Source: Parascedosporium putredinis (lineage: Eukaryota; Ascomycota; Sordariomycetes; Microascales; Microascaceae). From it: a stretch of 64,000 nucleotides of DNA. Under the pieces are notes generated by a model. It saw nothing but the letters and a program-made list of their open reading frames with translations, was not told where the DNA came from and did not search any database. Positions 58,313-64,000 of the stretch are shown piece by piece. A program made the position numbers and the translations under genes. How positions within the stretch are numbered: position 1 is the first letter of the stretch; each line of letters begins with the position of its first letter. The DNA lies in the NCBI GenBank assembly GCA_949357655.1, contig CASHTG010000021.1:1364001-1428000 (forward strand), in the 5' to 3' direction.

Positions 58313-60700
58313 ATGGCGGCTTCCCAAAGCGAATCCCCGCTCGCCACCCAGCCGTGGGGTCTGACCCCGAGCCCGGACCTGAAGCAAAAGGAGTGGGATA
58401 CCCTCCTGGCGCTCTGCGATGCCGCCATCCCCGCCATCCGCAGCGCGCAGTCGAGCGAGACGAAGCGCGCGAGCAACGCCCTCTGCCTACCCGATGATGC
58501 CTTCGCCGCGACTCTCGAAAGTATCCGGTCCAGCCTACCGCCTAGCACGTCCCGAGAGACCGCCGTGGCTTTTCTCGAGGACCAGCCGTCTTCGATCCCG
58601 GGCTTCAAGGAAGTTTTGCAGTACACGCTGCTCATGTGCACACCACCTGGCGAACTCGTAGACCTGGCAAGAGTTTTGCGAATACTCGGGTATGTAGCTA
58701 AATTTGTTTCGCCGAGACCCCAATAAACCCCCGCCCGCTTGCTAACTTTCCCTCTCTCTCTCTCCCCTCAAGCTACTCGGCGGGATCTCTCCTCCTCACC
58801 GGTTACGCAACAACAATCACAGCACAACCCCTACACGTCAGGGAACAGATCCTGCAGTCCTGGGCCCGCTCCCGCATACCTGCCCTGCGCCTTCTCCAGC
58901 GCCAAGTCCTTTTAATGGCCAAGCAGACGTTTGCCCGGACAAGCCCCACCCTGCGTCCGGCCATCGGCTTCCCCGCATCCCCGTCGAATGCACCCTAGGC
59001 GAGAACTACGACTACAACTTCATCCAAATCCCCCGGCAAGGAACCCGAGGTTCTCCAGGTAGATGTGGTGATTGTGGGCAGCGGATGCGGTGGTGGCGTC
59101 GCGGCCACGGTATTGGCGGAAGCGGGTCTTCGCGTGCTGGTGGCGGACGTTGGCCACCACTGGCAAAGCGACCAGTTGCCACACAGCGACGTCGACGGAC
59201 CAAAGCGCACATTTATGAATGGCGGGTCCATCCTCTGTGAGTATTCTCCCACCTTCCTGCAAACACATTTCTCTATACCAGGTCATCCCCTCCTAACCGT
59301 CAAACACAGCCGATGACAGTTCGACAGCCGTAGCCGCCGGCCAGACCTGGGGCGGCGGAGGTGCCGTCAACTGGGCCGCGGCCCTCCAACCCCAAGGCTT
59401 CGTGCGCCGCGAATGGGCCGCCACCGGCCTCCCCTCTTCGCCTCCACCGCCTTCCAAAGTCGGTCGACCGCGTGTGCGACGCCATGGGCGTGTCCACCGA
59501 CCACGTCGAGCACAGCAAGCCCAACGAGATCCTGTTGAGCAGCGCCAAGAAGCTCGGCTGGGCGCACGCCGTCGTGCCCCAGAACAACGGCCGGGCCCCC
59601 ACACCTGCGGCCACCAGTGCACCATGGGGTGTCGGTCCTCGGGGAAAAAGGGCCCCGCCGTCTACTGGCTGCCCAGGGCCGCGGCGGCCGGTGCGCAGTT
59701 TATGGAGGGGTTCGAGGTGAAGAAGATCCTCTTCGGTAGGGGGCGGAGCAAGCGCGCCAAGGGAGTATACGGCGTCTGGCGGTCCCGCGACGAGCACGGC
59801 GGTGTGGCAGGAAAGTCCGTCGTGACCCGCCAAGTCATTGTCAAGGCGACGCGAGTCATCGTCTCGAGCGGAACCCTCCAATCACCTCTCCTCTTGGCCC
59901 GTTCGGGCCTCAAGAACCCTCAGATCGGCAAGAATCTCTACCTCCATCCCGTGTCCATGATGGGCGCCGTCTACGACGAGCAGCTCGAGCCGTGGAAGGG
60001 CTCCATCATCTCCTCCGCCTGTTCCGAATTCGAGAACCTCGACGGCTACGGCTACGGCCCCAAGCTGGAGCCCACGTGCACTATCCCCTGGACCTGGACG
60101 ACCTGGCTCCCGTGGACCAGCGGCGAGGAGTGGAAGCAGATGGCCGCCAAGATGGGATGCACCGCCGCCTGGATCAGCTTAACGCGCGACAAGCACACCG
60201 GCTCCGTCTACGCGGGCCCCGACGGCCGCTGCCAGATCCGCTACCACCCTTCCTCCCTCGACAAGCGACACATCATGGAAGGCCTCATCGCCCTCGCACG
60301 CATCAATTATGAGGCCGGGGCGCGCGAGATCTTCACCACCATTCCCGGCGCCCCGACCTATCTTCGCAAGGACAGCGTGGATGATTCGGCGACCGGCGAC
60401 GGGTTCGCCGCCGACCCAGACTTTGAGGACTGGCTCGCCCGGCTGCGCGCCTATGGCTTCCCCTCTCCGCAGTCCATCTTCGTTTCCGCTCACCAGATGG
60501 GCACGTGCCGCATGTCGAGCTCGCCCAAGAGCGGCGTGGTCAACACCAAGGGCGAGGTATGGGGCACGAAGAATCTGTACGTCATGGATGCGAGCGTCTT
60601 CCCGACGTCGACGGGCGTGAACCCATTCGTCACCGTCATGTCTATTGCCGACGCATTGAGTCGCGAAATTGTCGCGGAGGTCTCTAAGAGTAAGCTGTAG
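58313..60700 (+). CDS. Long-chain fatty alcohol oxidase (GMC family), about 745 aa
   Basis: Exons are 58313-58689, 58773-59236 and 59310-60700. The N-terminal third (LTPSPDLKQKEWDTLLALCD, then CTPPGELVDLARVLRILGY) is the helical extension seen only in long-chain alcohol oxidases, with hydrophobic stretches. The FAD motif is VVIVGSGCGGGVAATVLAEA. AGQTWGGGGAVNWAAALQPQ and HTCGHQCTMGCRSSGKKG follow. The C-terminal catalytic pair is HQMGTCRM and STGVNPFVTVMSIADALS (His and Asn). It oxidises long-chain alcohols to aldehydes with H2O2 release, for alkane or wax use, in peroxisome or ER membranes. Six bases are missing at five runs (58971-58974, 59030-59034 two bases, 59431-59434, 59457-59460, 59596-59600); restoring them gives 746 codons, the usual family length. 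No signal peptide. Neighbour FMO is on the same strand. Confidence 0.88.
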
Positions 60701-61167
60701 GATAGCAAGGTGGGGGAATGAGAATAGTAACTAGTCTGTAATTTTATATATATAAGCAATGTATATTTACATTAGAGTGTATGTGCAGCGATACCAGCGT
60801 GACTCGGTCGGACTGGTGAGCCATTAGGGCCCATGTGTGACTTCCAATGAATTCCGCCTGTTTCTCATGGAGAAGCAGCCCGTGAAATTTCCGCTACAAC
60901 GGTTATAACCTAATCCTCCTTGTATCCACACAGACTGGGGGTAGCCAAGCGGGTAGACCGATTCCGTGCCTTTCTTGCGAGTGGAGACGAGACAGCCACA
61001 ACTGACCAGACACACTGGCTCAAGAAGGTGGACATGACCTTGGGCCATAACCAGTGTTAAATTAAGTCAGAAGGCGCCACCATATTGAAGTTTAAGATCT
61101 CGAATTTATTTAGATAGTGGCTTCTCTTAGGATATCGCAAACGTCAACTAAAGTCACTTTATGTATT
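60701..61167. other. Convergent 3' intergenic region
   Basis: 467 bp, AT-rich, between the alcohol oxidase (+) and MFS (-) stops. A tRNA A-box-like string near 60945 is not part of a full tRNA. Confidence 0.5.
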
Positions 61168-62829
61168 TTAAGATAGATCCTCTTCAATCCTCGCGATTCG
61201 AAGGGCACTATCATGGCGATGATTCGACAAGCCGTCCTTCCTCACGGAAAAGGTAAGAATCGCAGCCACAGCAGCCAAGAAGGAAATGCCGAGATAAGGG
61301 AGACCGACCCAAGCCTCACCCTTATCCATACCGATCTTAAAAGCCAGGCCACCACGGGTCCGGCAGCGAGCTTGCTAGCGGAGTCTATGACTCCAATAAG
61401 GGTATACAAACGCCCGGTCTGCTGGGGCTCAATCATGGACGTGATGACGACGCGGCAGAGGGTGGAGAATCCCAACCCGCAGGTAAAGATGACCAGCCCC
61501 GCCACGATACTGACGGTGGACGGGACCGCAATCAGCAACGAGCCCAAGACCAGGGCCACGAAGGACACCCTAGCCAGCCACAGGTCCTTGACGACCGGGT
61601 CCAACTTGAACGGCATGGACGGCGCCGTGAGCAACTTGGACGCGCCGGGAAGAATCGCGACGTACAGCGCGATATTCATGGCGACCTGGAAGGACATGAG
61701 CATGCCGGCCTTGGCGAGCGGCCAGTCCAGGGTCTTGCTCAGGTACTGCGCCCCGAAGCTCAGCCCGCGCACGACGAACCCGGTCAAGAACATGGTGAGG
61801 AGGAGCGCGACGATCGGGTAGGACTTGAGGACGCTAGTACTGTCGCGAAGCTCGCGGATCATCTTGGATAGCGTCGACTTGAAGGAGAGCTCGGCCGAGG
61901 TCGTGTCCGAGCTAGGGTCTTCGTCGGCCACTGTTGCCGGACGTTTCTTCAGGGTCTCGGGTAAAAGGCCACGAGGACCCCGCAGACAATGAGGAGGGCC
62001 AAGCCCATTAAGCTGGGAATCCACGGAGAGATTCGCATAAGTCTTGACGCGGCGGCGACAGCCAGAAGTTCGGCGCTCAGGCTGGCGACGAGGTTCATGA
62101 AGAAGCTGTTGGCTCTACAAGGAACACGCCGGACAAGAAGAGACAAACCGGGCTATTTAGCTTGTGTACACGGAGGGAGACGATATCAAAAGGTTCACAT
62201 ACAAGTTCTCAGAAGGCTCCATGTCGGCAATCATGGAATAGATCATTGCGATGGCAACGTTGAGGCCGCCCCCGACGGCGTGAAAGGCGGTCGACGCCCA
62301 TACCGGCCGAACATCGGGGAACGTGGCGGGATTCCATAGCACGAACAAGATCCACGCCAGGCCAAGCGTCATTCCCACGATGGAGAGGCCCAGAACCGGA
62401 CGGCGTCCAATCTTATCGCCGAGGATGCCATAAGGTAGCGACAGAAACAGCCCTACACCCAATGTCAGAAGATGCAGGGGAAGAACACGGGCGCGAAACT
62501 GGAGTTCTTACCGGGAACTGCCTCGAGCATGAACAGGATCGCCGCCACCATGGATAGCTCCGCCTGGATATCGGGCGTCTTGCAGTCCCCCTCGTTCACC
62601 GGCTCGCCGTCGGGCACCTGGAGGTGTTGTCGGCAGATGGTGTCCTCCATGATGCGCAGCACGGGAAGCGCGGGAAGGCCGAGACCCGCGGTGAGGATGA
62701 AAATTACGCCGGCGACCAAGTACGTGGATCGGGGGCGTCGGGAAGAGGCGGCAACCGTCGCGCCATCGCAGCCCTCGTTCCCGGCGCTAAGCAGGGGGCT
62801 GCCAGCTCGCTCTCCCTCTCAGGAGCCAT
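61168..62829 (-). CDS. MFS transporter, about 505 aa
   Basis: Exons are 62512-62829, 62203-62452 and 61168-62114. The start is MAPERESELAAPCLAPGTRA. A first TM (STYLVAGVIFILTAGLGLPA) and a luminal loop with a conserved Cys pair (TICRQH ... GDCKTPD) follow, then FLSLPYGILGDKIGRRPVLG (motif A, GxxxDKxGRR), YSMIADMEPSENL, IVALLLTMFLTGFVVRGLSF, LDWPLAKAGMLMSFQVAMNI, STLCRVVITSMIEPQQTGRL and GVIDSASKLAAGPVVAWLL. It fits a common fungal MFS group related to solute carriers of the SLC46-like type; substrate unknown. Three missing bases (62731-62735, 61959-61961, 61339-61342); the C-terminal tail then reads FKIGMDKGEAWVGLPYLGIS and stops at TAA 61168-61170, giving 506 codons. Confidence 0.83.
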
Positions 62830-63607
62830 GATGTGTGTTGGAAGGTTGGGGGATTTTACGGCTTGGTAATGGCGGAAGCAAGGTCAATTGTAGCCATCGG
62901 AAGAGTGAATCGCTAAGCTCTCGCAGACTACCACGACAGAGGCGGAAAGGTCGAAAACCGATCTGGAAGACGGAGAGTTGTCACGACGAAGGGGAGAGAC
63001 ACTCGGTAGAACCCCCACCCTCCCTCCCAAAGAGGCGCTGGCACTGGCAATTTTCCCCTGGCCCTAGCGAACATCGAAGCTAGCCCAATCCCCGAAACGC
63101 GGTTTGTCAGCGCCACCCCCACACAAGTGGAACGCCCAGTCCACTCGCTGTCCACCTCTCATCTTATCAATCAATACGACAGACCCCGGCGGATGAAGGA
63201 TTTTTCACCCCCGTCCCCGATCTCGCCGGTTGGATCGGATGAGACGGAAACAAAAAACAAACAAGTTCACCGTATTGATGCATCCATGGAATTGCACTTA
63301 GTTCCCGATCTCGAGAAAGGACAGTCAAGTATCCGTATGTACGTGTATTTTGATCAAATATGTGTAGTGAAAAAGCAATAGGCCTTCGCCGCCAAACGGC
63401 AAAAGGTAAAAGAAGAGAAAAGAGACAAAGAAAAAAATAAAGAAAAAGGAAACCGACCGAACCCTGGCGGTTCCAATCTCGAGGATGTAAAATCTGACAG
63501 GACCGCTCGACGTCAAGTGGAGGCGATCAGAGAAAAAGGTGATGAATGAAATGTTCACAGAACCGACTTTTCGAACGGCAGGCCCCGCCTACCGTACCTC
63601 CTTCCTC
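62830..63607. other. Intergenic
   Basis: 778 bp upstream of the MFS gene and downstream of the acidic-repeat gene; A-rich near 63400-63450. No gene seen. Confidence 0.5.
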
Positions 63608-64000
63608 TTATATCTCTTCGTCCGCGTCTTCTTCCGAGGCAGTGCACTCGCCCTCTTCCTCGTCCGCATCACACCCTCCACATCTTCACCCTCCTCGACA
63701 TCCTCGTCCACATCCTCGTCGACGTCCTCGTCGTCTTCCGAGGCGCTGCACTCGCCCTCTTCTTCCGCGTCGCAGCCTTCCGCATCCTCACCCTCGTCCT
63801 CTTCTTCGACTTCCTCGCCGTCTTCAATCACTTCGTCGTCGGTTCCATCACATTCATCCTCGCCTTCCTCTGCTCCACACTCCTCTTCCCCAGCGTCATC
63901 CTCATCAGGATCCACCCTTGAGGTGGTTGCGGGTACCGGAACGGTTGCGAAGGTCGTAGGATTAGGCTGAATAGTGATGGACACGTCAGTGACGGATGAT
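63608..64000 (-). CDS. Acidic repeat C-terminus of a protein running off the window (partial)
   Basis: An open minus-strand frame enters at the right edge (TDVSITIQPNPTTFATVPVP) and becomes almost pure Glu/Asp with periodic Cys: GEEECGAEEGEDECDGTDDE, then EGCDAEEEGECSASEDDED. As read, the frame then turns basic (RTRKRASALPRKK). Adding one base at 63674-63676 instead repeats the acidic module (GCDADEEEGECTASEEDADE) and stops at TAA 63608-63610. The DNA also shows the two modules as an imperfect tandem duplication of about 120 bp. The function is not recognisable; such tails occur in secreted or cell-wall proteins and in nuclear acidic proteins. Confidence 0.55.

Noticed and set aside
60940..60975. 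TAGCCAAGCGGG, a tRNA A-box match
   Set aside because: No B box or T-arm follows within 100 bp.

Overview
The window is nuclear DNA of a filamentous ascomycete (Pezizomycotina; the gene families suggest Sordariomycetes, though the class is inference). The evidence is short introns of about 60-180 nt with GTRNGT donors and CTAAC-like branch points, no operons, single genes separated by CT- or GA-rich spacers, and typical mould families: fungal rhodopsin/SAT4-type membrane proteins, a LaeA-like methyltransferase, GMC oxidases, GH28, DUF1996, MFS and ABCC transporters. No rRNA, convincing tRNA, intact transposon or CRISPR array was found.

Layout. 0-5 kb: the 3' end of an unidentified gene, a secreted Cys-rich protein (-) and a seven-helix SAT4/rhodopsin-family protein (-). 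4.8-12 kb: a 7.2-kb stretch with no credible gene. 12-13.7 kb: an intronless 571-aa protein with a complete H-Y-E ADP-ribosyltransferase (PARP-like) domain behind an RWD-like N-terminus; this is the most interesting gene. 15-23 kb: a secreted GH28 (+) convergent with a secreted GMC oxidoreductase (-), then an MFS transporter (-). 25.9-32.2 kb: a LaeA-like methyltransferase (+) and a second SAT4-type protein (+). 33.6-39.3 kb: an ABCC multidrug transporter (+) and a Bet v1/START-like protein (+). 40.5-43.6 kb: a 92-aa secreted Cys-rich protein (-) and a DUF1996 protein (+). 44-52 kb: four minus-strand genes: mitochondrial D-lactate dehydrogenase, arylamine N-acetyltransferase, an SMP-C2 lipid-transfer-like protein with a GC-AG intron, and an amino-acid permease. 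55.7-64 kb: flavin monooxygenase (+), long-chain alcohol oxidase (+), MFS transporter (-), and the acidic repeat C-terminus of a protein running off the window.

A theme cuts across the window. In most multi-exon genes the reading frame breaks at short homopolymers, usually C or G runs of 3-5. About 40 such sites were located by eye. At every one, adding one base (two at two sites) restores a family-like protein, and in the genes where all exon lengths were checked, the exon phases then sum correctly. I read this as systematic base deletion in the assembly rather than pseudogenisation. CDS spans below therefore cover the whole gene, introns and frame breaks included.

Functionally the window mixes secreted plant-polymer or oxidative enzymes (GH28, GMC, DUF1996), efflux and uptake (ABCC, two MFS, amino-acid permease), redox and xenobiotic enzymes (FMO, alcohol oxidase, NAT, D-LDH) and putative sensors or regulators (two SAT4 proteins, LaeA-like, PARP-like). 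No single co-regulated biosynthetic cluster with a core synthase is present.
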